Program-made: the position numbers and the translations under genes
Shown: positions 9,689-16,707 of the stretch, in pieces
Position numbering within the stretch: the first letter of the stretch is position 1
How the letters are laid out: every line of letters starts with the position of its first letter
The notes under the pieces: generated by a model
Databases searched by the model: none
What the model was told of the DNA's origin: nothing
Seen by the model: the letters and a program-made list of their open reading frames with translations, nothing else
Assembly: GCA_025062045.1 (NCBI GenBank)
Contig: JANXAF010000002.1
Location: 165,262-229,261 of the forward strand
Direction: 5' to 3'
Source of the DNA: Thermodesulfobacteriota bacterium
Lineage (GTDB): Bacteria > Desulfobacterota > Syntrophorhabdia > Syntrophorhabdales > JANXAF01
Length of the DNA: 64,000 nt

Positions 9689-10120
9689 ATGGAAGAGGCA
9701 AAGTTGAATGACACCGTGAGGGTACATTACAGGGTTTCTCTAGAAGATGGCTCAATCTTCGACTCCACAGGCGAAAAAGAACCGTTCGAGTTCACGATAG
9801 GTAAAGGGATGGTCATAAGTGGGTTCGAAAAGGGAATTATTGGAATGAAAAAAGGGGAAACCAAAATATTTTCCGTTTCTCCTAGCGAAGCTTACGGAGA
9901 GTATGATGAGAATCTTGTGTTTTCAATTGAGAGAGACTACATACCACCGCACATAAAACCTGAAGTTGGAATGGTTCTTAGGGTTCACTCACCTTATGGA
10001 TTCTCAAGCCTTGTTACGGTAAAAGAGATTGACGATGAAACTGTGATACTCGATGCCAACCATCCACTGGCTGGCAAAACACTTATATTCGAGGTAAGAC
10101 TCGTAGAGATTCTCAAATGA
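9689..10120 (+). CDS. slyD: FKBP-type peptidyl-prolyl isomerase, SlyD-like
   Basis: 143-residue prolyl isomerase/chaperone. The FKBP core is visible as VRVHYRVSLEDGSIFDST, PFEFTIGKGMVISGFEKGIIGMKKGE and PSEAYGEYDE. The inserted flap domain follows, and the C-terminal strand contains DANHPLAGKTL.FEV, typical of SlyD. The His-rich metal-binding tail found in E. coli SlyD is missing. It is a single-gene transcription unit with its own extended -10 promoter, an ideal Shine-Dalgarno and a strong hairpin terminator right after the stop. Confidence 0.93.
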   Translation: MEEAKLNDTVRVHYRVSLEDGSIFDSTGEKEPFEFTIGKGMVISGFEKGIIGMKKGETKIFSVSPSEAYGEYDENLVFSIERDYIPPHIKPEVGMVLRVHSPYGFSSLVTVKEIDDETVILDANHPLAGKTLIFEVRLVEILK

Positions 10121-10130
10121 TCGGATTGTT

Positions 10131-10173
10131 AGGAGAGAAAAAGGCCTCTACCTGGCAAGGCCCTTTCTCTCCT
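10131..10173 (+). terminator. Rho-independent terminator after slyD
   Basis: A 10-bp outer stem (AGGAGAGAAA with TTTCTCTCCT) plus an inner GGCC/GGCC pairing encloses a short loop. It is followed by a T-rich run (ATTTCTTTCCGTTTTTC) on the plus strand. It lies 10 bases after the slyD stop. Confidence 0.75.
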
Positions 10174-10719
10174 ATTTCTTTCCGTTTTTCTATCCCATTG
10201 CGCGCATACCGTTGTCGAGTTTGGTCTAAATGTAAACCCATCTTCCAAATCTGAAAGTGGGTCGATCTTTTTTTATTCTAGCCATATCCTCACAATTTTG
10301 GAGGCTAGACTTCCCACTTTTTACCTATCTTACGTTGATTACGATGTTTGAGATCCTTGTGTGTCTTTTTTTCTCAGCCAAAATTACACCTTTCTGAGTT
10401 TTATACCTGCTTACGCTCCTTTTTCGCTACAGGTCTTTTCGTTTAATCTATAAGATTTTCTAAAATTGGCATTTTTGATTTTCCCAATCTTTGAGCTTTT
10501 TGCGATGGCCTAAAATCTTAGGTGGGAAAAAGCTATTTTCTAGCTTAAATCCTAGACGTTTGCGGCCGGAAAATTGACGTTCCCGGATAAAATAATTCTT
10601 TGCCCCGGGTAATGGGCCTTGGCAAAGACTTCTTTCTCTTGGGGAGATGAAAAACCACGCATTAAAAGGGTTTTTTTTATTTCTTCTTTTAGAGACTTAA
10701 TTGGAGCTAGTTATGTTTT
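10174..10719 (+). other. Intergenic stretch with inverted repeats, no convincing gene
   Basis: About 545 bp without a supported reading frame; the plus strand is strongly pyrimidine-rich. It holds several inverted repeats: AAAGTGGG/CCCACTTT (10253-10260 with 10313-10320) enclosing CTAGCC/GGCTAG; CCTAA/TTAGG (10509-10522); AAGCTA/TAGCTT (10530-10546); and CTTTGCC/GGCAAAG (10598-10627). The last, followed on the minus strand by AATTATTTT, could terminate the 43-residue gene upstream of it. No match to RNase P RNA, tmRNA, SRP RNA or a riboswitch core was recognised. A structured RNA remains possible but unproved. Confidence 0.4.
10527..10546 (-). terminator. Possible weak minus-strand terminator hairpin
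   Basis: Minus strand AAGCTA, loop GAAAA, TAGCTT runs into TTTTT. The stem is only 6 bp and AT-rich, so efficiency would be low. It could back up the CTTTGCC hairpin at 10598-10627 downstream of the small basic protein gene. Confidence 0.3.
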
Positions 10720-10851
10720 TTATTCATCCTTTGGAAGATGTATAGGGAATGGCGGGGTCGAATTCCTTGACATCATCTTTTTTCTCTTTTTGCCCATATT
10801 ACTCCTTCTCAATCTCCTTCTGATTCTTGTCTTTTTTGTAAGCGATGCCAT
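10720..10851 (-). CDS. Small, highly basic conserved-looking protein (43 aa)
   Basis: Short gene below usual size cut-offs. It begins MASLTKKTRIRRRLRRSN, continues with a second basic run (GKKRKK) and ends in a Pro-rich tail (STPPFPIHLPKDE). More than a third of residues are Lys or Arg, as in small ribosome- or nucleic-acid-binding proteins. Evidence that it is real: a near-perfect AAAGGAGG five bases before the ATG, an upstream extended -10 promoter, and hairpins downstream. I recognise no named family. It is divergent from the deacetylase-like gene at 10947, and the two promoters overlap back to back. Confidence 0.65.
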   Translation of the reverse strand: MASLTKKTRIRRRLRRSNMGKKRKKMMSRNSTPPFPIHLPKDE

Positions 10852-10871
10852 AGGATCCTCCTTTCTAATGG

Positions 10872-10900
10872 AGGATACCATAGTTGTCTTCCAATTGCAA
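10872..10900 (-). promoter_or_regulatory. Promoter for the 43-aa basic protein
   Basis: Minus strand TTGCAA (10900-10895), 17-bp spacer, then TGG-TATCCT (10877-10872), an extended -10. Transcription would start near 10865, just ahead of the AAAGGAGG site. Confidence 0.45.
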
Positions 10901-10907
10901 TTTTTGC

Positions 10908-10936
10908 TTGATGTAAGGGTCTTATGGTGTTATGAA
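10908..10936 (+). promoter_or_regulatory. Promoter for the deacetylase-like gene
   Basis: TTGATG (10908-10913), 17-bp spacer, TATGAA (10931-10936). The predicted start of transcription is about 10943, four bases before the ATG at 10947, which lacks a Shine-Dalgarno. Confidence 0.4.
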
Positions 10937-10946
10937 TATTGCGTAA

Positions 10947-11972
10947 ATGGTAGGACTGGTAAAAGACGAGCTCTTTCTGGAACATAAGCCCGAGGCGTAT
11001 CATCCGGAAAATCCGAAGAGGTTGGAATACATTTACAAGATGTTACCGGAAATTGACCAGGATGGCATATTTTATATAAGTGCCAGAGATGCGGATCCTT
11101 CCGAGATTACATACGTACATGATCCGTCTTACGTGAACTTTGTTGCCGCCACCTCAGGTTTTTGGAGAAGGCTAGATCCGGACACGTATGTGTCTCCTAG
11201 ATCTTATGAAGTGGCTTTAAGAGCAGTTGGCGCCACAATATCGTTGATAGATGCGGTAATGGAAGGAAAAATAAGGTGTGGTTTCGCTCTGATTCGTCCT
11301 CCCGGACATCATGCGGAAAAGAAAAAAGCCATGGGTTTCTGTCTTTTCAATAATGTTGCTATAGCCGCAAGGCACCTACAGAGGCTTTATGGACTTAACC
11401 GGACCGCGATAATCGATTTTGATCTCCATCACGGAAACGGGACACAGAACTGCTTTTACAGAGAGAATTCTGTACTATACATTTCCACCCATCAGTACCC
11501 CTACTACCCCGGGACTGGTTGGCTTGATGAAATTGGTGAGGAAGAGGGTAGAGGCTATACTGTGAATGTCCCCTTACCGTATGGGATGGGTGATGAGGAT
11601 TATGTCTTCGTTTTTCGTGATCTCATCTCGCCCTTACTTAGACAGTACAAACCTGAATTTATCTTGGTCTCGGCAGGGTTCGACGCGTACCATAGAGATC
11701 CTCTTGGGGGTATGTCGTTAACTGAGGATGGATATGGAGCATTGACAAGGATTTTAAATGATATAGCGAGGGATGTTTGCAAAGGGAGACTGGTTTTTGT
11801 CCTCGAAGGCGGATACGATCTACAAGGGCTTTGTAGTTCGGTAAAAAGAGTAATTGAGGAGCTGAAAATCTCTAGGCCCTTTGGCTCGGATACCGAACTT
11901 AAACCGTCTAAAAGAGTCATAGAAATTGTGGCCGAAATTAAAGAGAAGCTCTCGCTCTACTGGCGACTTTAA
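10947..11972 (+). CDS. Histone deacetylase-family (AcuC-like) deacetylase
   Basis: 341-residue zinc hydrolase of the arginase/deacetylase fold; bacterial members remove acetyl groups from polyamines or from acetyl-lysine, for example on acetyl-CoA synthetase. Family motifs are all present: YHPENPKRL at the start, IRPPGHHAEKKKAMGFCLFNN (tandem catalytic His), DFDLHHGNGTQ (Asp and His metal ligands), SAGFDAYHRDPLGGM (third ligand) and LEGGYDL. An in-frame stop just before ATG 10947 fixes the start. It converges with the HU gene, overlapping it by 4 bp. The substrate is not evident from context. Confidence 0.9.
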   Translation: MVGLVKDELFLEHKPEAYHPENPKRLEYIYKMLPEIDQDGIFYISARDADPSEITYVHDPSYVNFVAATSGFWRRLDPDTYVSPRSYEVALRAVGATISLIDAVMEGKIRCGFALIRPPGHHAEKKKAMGFCLFNNVAIAARHLQRLYGLNRTAIIDFDLHHGNGTQNCFYRENSVLYISTHQYPYYPGTGWLDEIGEEEGRGYTVNVPLPYGMGDEDYVFVFRDLISPLLRQYKPEFILVSAGFDAYHRDPLGGMSLTEDGYGALTRILNDIARDVCKGRLVFVLEGGYDLQGLCSSVKRVIEELKISRPFGSDTELKPSKRVIEIVAEIKEKLSLYWRL

Positions 11973-12256
11973 TCGGTTTTTCTTTCCATAATCATCTCCT
12001 TAAGCTCTTTTCCGACCTTGAAGTAGGGTAATCTTTTTGGTTTGACATTCACTTTTTCACCGGTTTTGGGATTTCTTCCTATGTAGGCTCCATACTGTCT
12101 TGAAGAGAAGCTTCCGAAACCTCTTATCTCAACTCTTTCCCCGTTTACAATAGCTCTCTTTATGCTCTCGATGATGGTATCGACTGCGATTTTGGCTATC
12201 TTTAAATTAAGTCCCTTTCTTTCTGCAAGTTTCGCTATTAGATCGGCTTTATTCAT
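11969..12256 (-). CDS. HU/IHF-family DNA-bending protein
   Basis: 95-residue nucleoid protein. NKADLIAKLAERKG forms the dimer helices. RVEIRGFGSFSSR, GRNPKTGEKVNV and PKRLPYFKVGKELKE form the DNA-binding arms and C-terminal helix. Spacing of the arm resembles IHF-beta-type proteins common in Desulfobacterota, but HU and IHF cannot be separated safely here. AAGGAGGAAATTC gives a strong ribosome site. It lies just downstream of purQ on the same strand. Confidence 0.93.
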   Translation of the reverse strand: MNKADLIAKLAERKGLNLKIAKIAVDTIIESIKRAIVNGERVEIRGFGSFSSRQYGAYIGRNPKTGEKVNVKPKRLPYFKVGKELKEMIMERKTD

Positions 12257-12267
12257 GAATTTCCTCC

Positions 12268-13089
12268 TTATAAGTTTTGAGCACAGTAAGCATAAGCATT
12301 TTTAAATATACATAAACCGTCGGGTAAAGAGGGTAGTTTTTCTCTCATCCATCTTGGATGTTGAAATCTATCGACATAGGCTTCAGGGTGTGGCATAAGA
12401 CCAAAAATCCTGCCTGTTCTATCGCATATACCCGCTATGGCCTCCTGTGATCCATTAGGATTCCACGGGTATAGGTGCGTAACATAGCCTTCTCTGTCTG
12501 TATACTGAAGTCCTATATGGTTTTCTTCCTTAATTCTTTTTAGAACCTCCTCGTCTTTTGCCACGAACTTTCCTTCTCCGTGCCTTACAGGAAGGTATAA
12601 ATGATCGAGGCCTAAAAGAAAGATACAAGGTGAACCCTTATTAACCTTAAGGTAAACCCATCTGTCTTCAAATTTGCCCGAATCGTTAAAGGTAAGCGTT
12701 GCAGTCTGCTCCTTGTACGAGCCGCCCAAGCCTGGTAGGAGTCCCGTCTTTACAAGAAGCTGGAATCCATTACATATTCCTAAAATGCACTTGCCGTCGT
12801 TAACAAACTTTATGAGTTCATCTATAAAATAGCCTTGTCTTCCCTTCAAAGGTTGGTACTTCCATTTAACAGCCTGTGCCTTGGCTGAACCGAGGTCATC
12901 TCCATCGAGAAAGCCTCCAGGAAGTGTAATAAACGCGTATCTGTGGATTATATGGGGCCTTTCCAAAAGTTCGTAGATGTGGATAAGGTCCGGCGAAAAC
13001 CCCGCAAGCTCATGAGCAAAAAAGGTTTCCCTCTCACAGTTAATGCCGTTTCCAAAAAGAACTAGGCTTTTTGGCCTTTTCTTTCTCAT
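12268..13089 (-). CDS. purQ: Phosphoribosylformylglycinamidine synthase, glutaminase subunit (PurQ-like)
   Basis: 273-residue class I glutamine amidotransferase supplying ammonia for FGAM formation in purine synthesis. The nucleophile elbow is seen as GICNGFQLL, the catalytic His-Glu pair as PHPEAY, and FITLPGGFLDGDDLGSA is a PurQ trait. It is longer than the roughly 225-residue PurQ of Gram-positives, matching the larger form of some Proteobacteria. The synthetase subunit (PurL) is not in the window. It overlaps the upstream ccsA by 4 bp. Confidence 0.85.
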   Translation of the reverse strand: MRKKRPKSLVLFGNGINCERETFFAHELAGFSPDLIHIYELLERPHIIHRYAFITLPGGFLDGDDLGSAKAQAVKWKYQPLKGRQGYFIDELIKFVNDGKCILGICNGFQLLVKTGLLPGLGGSYKEQTATLTFNDSGKFEDRWVYLKVNKGSPCIFLLGLDHLYLPVRHGEGKFVAKDEEVLKRIKEENHIGLQYTDREGYVTHLYPWNPNGSQEAIAGICDRTGRIFGLMPHPEAYVDRFQHPRWMREKLPSLPDGLCIFKNAYAYCAQNL

Positions 13090-13886
13090 GTGGCGTAACT
13101 GTGGAGGCCAGATAGGAGAAAATTAACACCGAAGTATGTAAAGAGCACACTTAAAAAGCCAATTATAGAAAGAAGAGCAAGCCTTTTTTCAGTCCATCCG
13201 CGCACGAATCTTCCGTGTAGTAAAACTGCATAGATGATCCAAGTGATGAGTGACCAAGTCTCTTTAGGGTCCCAGCTCCAGTACGATCCCCAAGCGTAGT
13301 GTGCCCAGACAGACCCTGAAAGAATCCCAAGCGTCAAAAAAATGAATCCTATCGAAGCGCTAGTGTAATTTATCCTATCCAGGACCAAAAGATTGGGTAT
13401 CGGCCCTTTTGAATGGAAGAAGAAAAGGACACCGCAAATGAAAGAGAGAAAAAAAGAGGCGTAAGCGATAAAACACGTAAGAACGTGAATATGTAGCCAG
13501 TTACTCTGTAGTGCTGGAAGGAGAGGTCTTATCTCTCGATCGATTGTTGGTGAAAGATTAGCATAGGCCATGATAAGGAAACTTCCGCCTATGGCGAGAA
13601 GGTATATAATATTGCTAATAAGCTTCTTCCTTAGAATTAGGGCGATACCGGTTATGCACCAGGAGAAGATAACTAAAGACTCGTAGTAGTTTGAAAGCGG
13701 AGCATGTCCGAACCCGATTTTGTATGACTCGATCCAGCGCACAATCAAAGCAAAAGTGTGGACGGAGAAGACAATCATGGTCGCAGGAAAAAGGAATCTT
13801 TGTCTAAACGGAGTCATTATCAAAGAAAGGAAAAGCAAAAGCAAATAAAGAGAAGTGGCAAAAAGAAAAACAGTCTCATTCCACAT
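13086..13886 (-). CDS. ccsA: Cytochrome c assembly protein CcsA/ResC type
   Basis: 266-residue polytopic membrane protein of system II cytochrome c biogenesis, which brings haem to apocytochrome together with ResB. The tryptophan-rich haem-handling motif is visible as WAHYAWGSYWSWDPKETWSLITW, shown here only in part. Several hydrophobic helices and conserved His residues flank it. The start overlaps the end of resB by 11 bp. Order cytochrome c3, resB, ccsA on one strand suggests a dedicated unit for maturing the adjacent multihaem cytochrome and others. Confidence 0.9.
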   Translation of the reverse strand: MWNETVFLFATSLYLLLLFLSLIMTPFRQRFLFPATMIVFSVHTFALIVRWIESYKIGFGHAPLSNYYESLVIFSWCITGIALILRKKLISNIIYLLAIGGSFLIMAYANLSPTIDREIRPLLPALQSNWLHIHVLTCFIAYASFFLSFICGVLFFFHSKGPIPNLLVLDRINYTSASIGFIFLTLGILSGSVWAHYAWGSYWSWDPKETWSLITWIIYAVLLHGRFVRGWTEKRLALLSIIGFLSVLFTYFGVNFLLSGLHSYAT

Positions 13887-15150
13887 GGAATTTTCCCTTT
13901 ATTCTTTCAATTTCTTTAATTGCACTCTCTTTGGTCCTTCTCGAACGTACCAATACCCAAAGCCCCTCTGTGTCTTTTCGCAAATAGATCCTTTTGGGGG
14001 TAACAAAGAAGTTTAAAAAAAGACCAAAAATGAGAAAAGAAAAGCCAGACCAAACCACATATATCCCAGGATCTTTTGATACCTCAAGAACGGTGTAGAT
14101 ATCCTCTTTTATGTCTTTTAGCGTTACTGTCCTCCCCGCTATTCTTTTTGTTTTCATTCTTTGGACGTCCCTCAAAAACCAAACGGTCTGAGGACGGTCC
14201 CCTTCTAAGTAGCCGACAAGGATCCCTGGGCCAAAATTGTGAATAGAACTTTCGTACCTTACAACCCTCATTATGAGATCGCCTTCCCTTAGTATCTCAA
14301 ATTCCTTAAGCACCCTTTCGTTTCCGTCTACGTCGAAGTAAAAAATACCCTCCTTTCCATAGCTTGACTGATAGAAGTATATACCGGCGTATTTAAGTGG
14401 ACGGTTTACCTCTATCTGGCTTTCTAGAACCTTTGTACCGTTCTTTATAATTTCCAATTCGGTTATGTATTCCTTAGGGGTTGAGCCATCAGGGTAATAT
14501 TCAATACGGAAGTCCCTGCATTTTAAAGAAAAATCAAGCTTTATATTTTCTGAATTCCTACCCCTTTTTGTTACGTAATCGATCTCCTCCCCCTCTCTTA
14601 GGACTATAAAACCCCGAAAACCGAAAAGTAGTCCTATAAGACTCCCAAGGAGGATAAGGATTATACTTCCGTGGACTAGATGAATGCCAAATTTAGAAAG
14701 TCTTCCCTTCTCTAACAAAGCTCCTTCCGCAGTCCATTGAACAAGTCTATAATCATTCTTTAGACTCTCAACCGCAGATTCAAGAGTTTTGCCCTGAACA
14801 TACAAAGAGTCTTTAGAGCTTTTAAACGTTTCGAGAAGTGGTATTTCTTGATCAGGGAAAGAAAAATCTTTTTTGAGTCTTTTGAGACTGCAGAAAAAGA
14901 GATTTACAGTGAAAAGAAAAAGCAATGAAATGAACCACCAGGTGTGAAAAAGGTCATCGAGGCCTAAAAGGAATATTATCTTATAAGTCGTCTCTGAGTA
15001 TAACTCAAGGTATTCCTGTGGACTCGCCCGTTGCTTGATAAGAGTCCCGAGGATACAACTTATCGCTATGATGGTGAGGAGAATTACTGCAAATCTTACT
15101 GAACTTAGAAATTCAAGTATCCGCTTCCCATACCTTACTTCTTGTGACAT
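13876..15150 (-). CDS. resB: Cytochrome c biogenesis protein ResB/Ccs1
   Basis: 424-residue membrane partner of CcsA. Transmembrane helices occur near the N-terminus (residues about 17-40 and 65-85), around 160-180 and at the C-terminus (YVVWSGFSFLIFGLFLNFFV), with a large periplasmic domain between. ResB traits include TIIAISCILGTLIKQ, FHTWWF and LVHGSIILILLGSLIG. ATG 15150 overlaps the end of the cytochrome gene; an in-frame GTG at 15159 is an alternative. Neither has a clear Shine-Dalgarno, so translation is probably coupled. Confidence 0.9.
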   Translation of the reverse strand: MSQEVRYGKRILEFLSSVRFAVILLTIIAISCILGTLIKQRASPQEYLELYSETTYKIIFLLGLDDLFHTWWFISLLFLFTVNLFFCSLKRLKKDFSFPDQEIPLLETFKSSKDSLYVQGKTLESAVESLKNDYRLVQWTAEGALLEKGRLSKFGIHLVHGSIILILLGSLIGLLFGFRGFIVLREGEEIDYVTKRGRNSENIKLDFSLKCRDFRIEYYPDGSTPKEYITELEIIKNGTKVLESQIEVNRPLKYAGIYFYQSSYGKEGIFYFDVDGNERVLKEFEILREGDLIMRVVRYESSIHNFGPGILVGYLEGDRPQTVWFLRDVQRMKTKRIAGRTVTLKDIKEDIYTVLEVSKDPGIYVVWSGFSFLIFGLFLNFFVTPKRIYLRKDTEGLWVLVRSRRTKESAIKEIERIKGKFHVE

Positions 15151-15512
15151 TCTGTACACTTTGTTGGTGCCTTGATACCCTTAGCAACGACTTCTTTGTG
15201 ACAATCTATACACATTTTGTGGTATGCGTCTTTAAGGAGAGTTACACCTGGTTTACCATCTTTTGCAGGGTGGCATTTGATGCAAAGGTCTGGTTGCTGA
15301 GGATCCTGATCTTTGTGGTGGCACTTGTCACAGGCAATCTTGTGCTTGTCAGTATGGAGAGGATGGTTGAAAACTACAGGGGCTAGCCTTCCCCCTTCCA
15401 TCTTAAGAGTTATTACCTCTGGTATTTTTTTCTGGGCTGTACTTCCAGTTGCAAGAATGAGGATGGATAAAAAAGTAACGATTACTCCGAAAACGAAAGA
15501 CCTAATAACCAT
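15135..15512 (-). CDS. Tetrahaem cytochrome c3-family protein
   Basis: 125-residue periplasmic class III cytochrome c. A signal peptide (MVIRSFVFGVIVTFLSILIL, cut near GSTAQ) precedes four CxxCH haem sites: CDKCH, CIKCH, CIDCH and CTECH. Extra histidines in NHPLHTDKHK would be the second axial ligands. ATG 15512 has a GGAGGGG site; longer in-frame starts upstream lack one. Such cytochromes shuttle electrons with hydrogenases and formate dehydrogenases in sulfate reducers and syntrophs. It is the first gene of the resB-ccsA unit and has its own promoter. Confidence 0.93.
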   Translation of the reverse strand: MVIRSFVFGVIVTFLSILILATGSTAQKKIPEVITLKMEGGRLAPVVFNHPLHTDKHKIACDKCHHKDQDPQQPDLCIKCHPAKDGKPGVTLLKDAYHKMCIDCHKEVVAKGIKAPTKCTECHKK

Positions 15513-15539
15513 TCTACCCCTCCCGTTTAGATTTGCCAA

Positions 15540-15569
15540 TTTATAAATCAAAAGCTCTAGCCAAGTCAA
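15540..15569 (-). promoter_or_regulatory. Promoter for cytochrome c3-resB-ccsA
   Basis: Minus strand TTGACT (15569-15564), 18-bp spacer and TATAAA (15545-15540). It fires away from the superoxide reductase promoter; the two -35 boxes are under 30 bp apart, so one regulator could serve both directions. Confidence 0.6.
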
Positions 15570-15596
15570 GAAAAAGAAAAAGTTCGCAATTTCCAC

Positions 15597-15625
15597 TTGA
15601 CAAGGAGTCGAATTTCTTCTACTTT
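15597..15625 (+). promoter_or_regulatory. Promoter for desulfoferrodoxin-rubrerythrin
   Basis: TTGACA (15597-15602), 17-bp spacer, TACTTT (15620-15625). It lies about 36 bp before the ATG at 15661, which has an AGGAGG site. No clear PerR box was seen. Confidence 0.5.
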
Positions 15626-15660
15626 TACTTTAAAACGATTTTAACCTAGGAGGAACGATC

Positions 15661-16038
15661 ATGGCGAAAAGGTATGAGATTTACAAATGTAATGTCTGTG
15701 GTAATATTGTGGAAATACTCCACGCAGGGAAAGGACAGCTCGTCTGTTGTAACCAGCCTATGAATCTCCTTGTAGAAAACACAGTGGAGGCCTCCTATGA
15801 AAAACACATTCCTGTCATTTCTAAAGAGGGGGAGAAAATAGAGGTAAAAGTTGGATCGGTTCCCCATCCAATGGAAGAGACCCACTACATCGAGTGGATT
15901 GAGATTCTGACTGACGGCCGGGTACTTAGGCAGTTTTTAAGTCCAAAAGAGGAACCGAAAGCCCTCTTTTATGAGGGAAGCACAGAGATCACAGCCAGAG
16001 AATACTGCAATTTGCACGGCCTATGGAAATCAAAGTAA
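15661..16038 (+). CDS. dfx: Desulfoferrodoxin (superoxide reductase)
   Basis: 125-residue two-domain superoxide reductase that turns superoxide into hydrogen peroxide. The N-terminal desulforedoxin-type iron site is CNVCG and VCCNQP. The catalytic iron site is made of HIP, HPMEETHYIEW and CNLHGLW, with the conserved Glu in YEKHIP next to the first His. The AGGAGGAACGATC site precedes the ATG. Rubrerythrin follows after 13 bp, giving an ordered pathway of superoxide to peroxide to water. Confidence 0.96.
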   Translation: MAKRYEIYKCNVCGNIVEILHAGKGQLVCCNQPMNLLVENTVEASYEKHIPVISKEGEKIEVKVGSVPHPMEETHYIEWIEILTDGRVLRQFLSPKEEPKALFYEGSTEITAREYCNLHGLWKSK

Positions 16039-16051
16039 AGGGAGGTGCATT

Positions 16052-16627
16052 ATGAAGAGTATAAAAGGTACAAAAACAGAAAAGAACCTACTTGCGCTAT
16101 TTGCTGGTGAATCTCAGGCGAGGAATAGGTACACATTTTTTGCATCGGAGGCAAAGAAAGAGGGCTACGAACAGATTGCCTGGGTATTTCTTGACACAGC
16201 GGATAACGAAAAGGAGCACGCAAAGAGACTCTTTAAGTTCCTAGAAGGTGGGGAAGTGGAGATAACCGCAAGCTATCCGGCGGGAAAGATATCCAACACG
16301 CTTGAAAATCTGAAGGCAGCTGCGGAAGGTGAAAATTTGGAATGGACTAAACTTTACCCTGAGGCCGCAAAAGTAGCTGAAGAGGAGGGTTTCCCGGAGA
16401 TAGCGAAGGTCTTTTTGGAAATCGCAAAGGCCGAAACTGAACATGAAAAAAGATACAGAGCTTTCATAAAAAATATCGAAGAAGGCAGGGTGTTCAAACG
16501 GGAAGTGCCGGTAAAATGGAGATGCAGGAACTGCGGATACGTTTACTTCGGAGAGGAGGCTCCGGAGAGATGTCCGGCGTGTGACCACGAAAGGGGATAC
16601 TACGAGCTATACGTGGAAAACTACTGA
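16052..16627 (+). CDS. Rubrerythrin
   Basis: 191-residue peroxidase. The N-terminal four-helix diiron domain carries AGESQARNRYTFFASEAKKEG, DNEKEHAKRLF and AKAETEHEKRY (Glu and His ligands). A C-terminal rubredoxin domain follows with CRNCGY and CPACDH. ATG 16052 has GGGAGG upstream, and a longer in-frame frame into dfx is ignored. It reduces hydrogen peroxide with electrons from rubredoxin/NADH. A GC-rich hairpin follows the stop, ending the dfx-rbr unit. Confidence 0.96.
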   Translation: MKSIKGTKTEKNLLALFAGESQARNRYTFFASEAKKEGYEQIAWVFLDTADNEKEHAKRLFKFLEGGEVEITASYPAGKISNTLENLKAAAEGENLEWTKLYPEAAKVAEEEGFPEIAKVFLEIAKAETEHEKRYRAFIKNIEEGRVFKREVPVKWRCRNCGYVYFGEEAPERCPACDHERGYYELYVENY

Positions 16628-16634
16628 CAGGTAA

Positions 16635-16652
16635 GGCCGGGTTTTCCCGGCC
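16635..16652 (+). terminator. Hairpin terminator after rubrerythrin
   Basis: Perfect 7-bp stem GGCCGGG-TTTT-CCCGGCC starting 8 bases after the stop. The following sequence (AATTCCTCATCC) is not a proper T-tract, so it may be a partial terminator or an mRNA 3' stabiliser. Confidence 0.55.
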
Positions 16653-16672
16653 AATTCCTCATCCTTCCCAAA

Positions 16673-16701
16673 TTGACTGTCCTTACGGCAGGTGGTAGAC
16701 T
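16673..16701 (+). promoter_or_regulatory. Promoter for lptF-lptG operon
   Basis: TTGACT (16673-16678), 17-bp spacer, TAGACT (16696-16701). The expected start of transcription coincides with the GTG at 16708, so the message may be leaderless. Confidence 0.5.
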
Positions 16702-16707
16702 ACTTGA

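Noticed and set aside
10330..10390. Minus-strand peptide starting AEKKRHTRIS, reminiscent of a PilZ-domain start
   Set aside because: It stops after 18 codons and no continuation was found in other frames; too short to claim a gene or pseudogene.
10619..10987. Plus-strand frame of about 122 codons before the deacetylase-like gene
   Set aside because: TTG start without a ribosome site, low-complexity Leu/Phe-rich content caused by pyrimidine skew, overlap with the promoter and start of the real gene at 10947, and antisense to the well-supported 43-residue gene.
15513..15596. Longer N-terminus for the cytochrome c3 gene
   Set aside because: It overlaps the promoter and would bury the signal peptide; ATG 15512 has GGAGGGG.
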